Source: Porticoccaceae bacterium
GTDB taxonomy: Bacteria; Pseudomonadota; Gammaproteobacteria; Pseudomonadales; Porticoccaceae
Length of the DNA: 6,369 nt
NCBI GenBank assembly: GCA_028822945.1
Contig: JAPKCN010000115.1
Location: forward strand, 1-6,369
Reading direction: 5' to 3'
Part shown: one piece after another, positions 5,928-6,369 of the stretch
Position numbering within the stretch: the stretch's first letter is position 1
How the letters are laid out: every line of letters starts with the position of its first letter
Program-made: the position numbers and the translations under genes
Notes under the pieces: generated by a model
What the model was told of the DNA's origin: nothing
The model's database searches: none
The model's input: only the letters and a program-made list of their open reading frames with translations

Positions 5928-6369
5928 AACGCAACGCCTCCGCGGGCATAACCTGGGATGCACGCCACGCAGGATAAAGCGCCGCGAAAAAACATAAAAA
6001 TAGCGATGTCAGCGCTACTGACAGCACGTCTGACAAGAGGATTCTGGATGGCAGCACGCTGATGAGGTAGACAGAAGGATCAAACAGGTGAACACCTAGC
6101 AGACCCTCGGCGAGCGACAGTAAATCACCAATATTAGCCGCTAACAGGCAACCAAATAGGGTGCCGATTGCGATTCCCAAGAACCCTACAGCAACGCCCT
6201 GCACCATGAAAATCTTCATCACTGTGGCGGGGCTGGCACCGAGTGTTCTTATAACCGCAATATCGGCGCGCTTATTCGATACCATAAGTACCAAGCTGGC
6301 GATGATGTTAAACGCCGCCACAGCGATAATCACCGATAGTAATAAGCGTACGATCTGCTTCTCCATGCG
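5917..6369 (-). CDS. lolC: Lipoprotein-releasing ABC transporter permease LolC (C-terminal part, cut by window edge)
   Basis: The last 150 residues of a LolC/LolE family permease; the frame stays open to the window edge, so the Met at 6366 is internal and not a start. Visible are membrane segment 2 (LLLSVIIAVAAFNIIASLVLMV), the coupling region SNKRADIAVIRTLGASP, a third membrane segment in VQGVAVGFLGIAIGTLFGCLL, a short periplasmic loop with LFDPSVYLISVLPS, the last membrane segment and the family ending PAWRASQVMPAEALRYDI. It is a paralogue of lolE in the same window, with the same order of motifs (AFNI/AFNV, KRADIAVIRTLG/KRRDIAILQTLG). It is called LolC because it precedes lolD, as in E. 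coli lolCDE. The periplasmic domain with the LolA-binding hook lies outside the window and cannot be judged. Confidence 0.88.
   Translation of the reverse strand, partial: RMEKQIVRLLLSVIIAVAAFNIIASLVLMVSNKRADIAVIRTLGASPATVMKIFMVQGVAVGFLGIAIGTLFGCLLAANIGDLLSLAEGLLGVHLFDPSVYLISVLPSRILLSDVLSVALTSLFLCFFAALYPAWRASQVMPAEALRYDI
5937..5941 (-). promoter_or_regulatory. Ribosome binding site of lolD, decides its start
   Basis: GGAGG on the minus strand, 9 nt before ATG 5927, lies within the last codons of lolC. It supports the 231-aa LolD over a 12-residue longer version. Confidence 0.7.

Noticed and set aside
5928..5963. ATG at 5963 as the start of lolD
   Set aside because: The extra residues (MHPRLCPRRRCV) are out-of-frame lolC sequence; a strong GGAGG supports the ATG at 5927.
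5232..6369. MacB- or FtsEX-type system instead of LolCDE
   Set aside because: The ATPase has the LolD-specific YQFHHLLSEFSALENVA stretch, the two separate permeases flank it as in lolCDE, and the permease ends and coupling loops match LolC/LolE.

Overview
The window looks like ordinary, gene-dense chromosome from a gammaproteobacterium, probably a free-living or marine lineage. Three things point there. QueF is the long, two-half type known from E. coli. The ABC exporter pair matches E. coli YadG/YadH almost motif for motif. A lolC-lolD-lolE cluster carries two different permeases. I cannot name the genus. Nothing mobile (insertion sequence, phage gene, CRISPR array) and no tRNA or rRNA was seen.

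Layout, left to right. Positions 1-48 hold the probable last codons of an unidentified plus-strand gene, whose stop directly abuts the stop of queF. From 2593 down to 49 on the minus strand runs a tight three-gene operon, yadG-like ATPase, yadH-like permease and queF, joined by ATGA and TAATG overlaps and preceded by a good sigma70-type promoter at 2630-2659. A 306-base divergent control region (2594-2899) follows, with that promoter, an extended -10 promoter facing the other way, a 12-bp dyad and a 12-bp GC-rich palindrome. On the plus strand come ogt (2900-3427, DNA alkylation repair) and a DUF2062 membrane protein (3477-4025). The DUF2062 gene meets lolE tail to tail, their stop codons sharing one CTAG. 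From the right edge down to 4022 on the minus strand lies lolC (3' part only), lolD and lolE, with overlapping ends.

How the genes work together. LolCDE forms one inner-membrane complex that extracts outer-membrane lipoproteins and hands them to LolA; both gene overlaps suggest coupled translation of its subunits. YadG/YadH should form one ABC-2 exporter of unknown substrate. QueF acts separately in queuosine biosynthesis (preQ0 to preQ1), yet is translationally linked to that exporter. Ogt is a stand-alone repair protein. DUF2062 has no known function but lies beside lolE.

Start codons were refined at three genes: ogt at 2900, lolD at 5927 and lolE at GTG 5248. No clear new system is present. 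The most testable oddities are a possible RNA pairing that could cover the ogt ribosome binding site, the coupling of queF to the exporter, and the zero-length convergent junctions.
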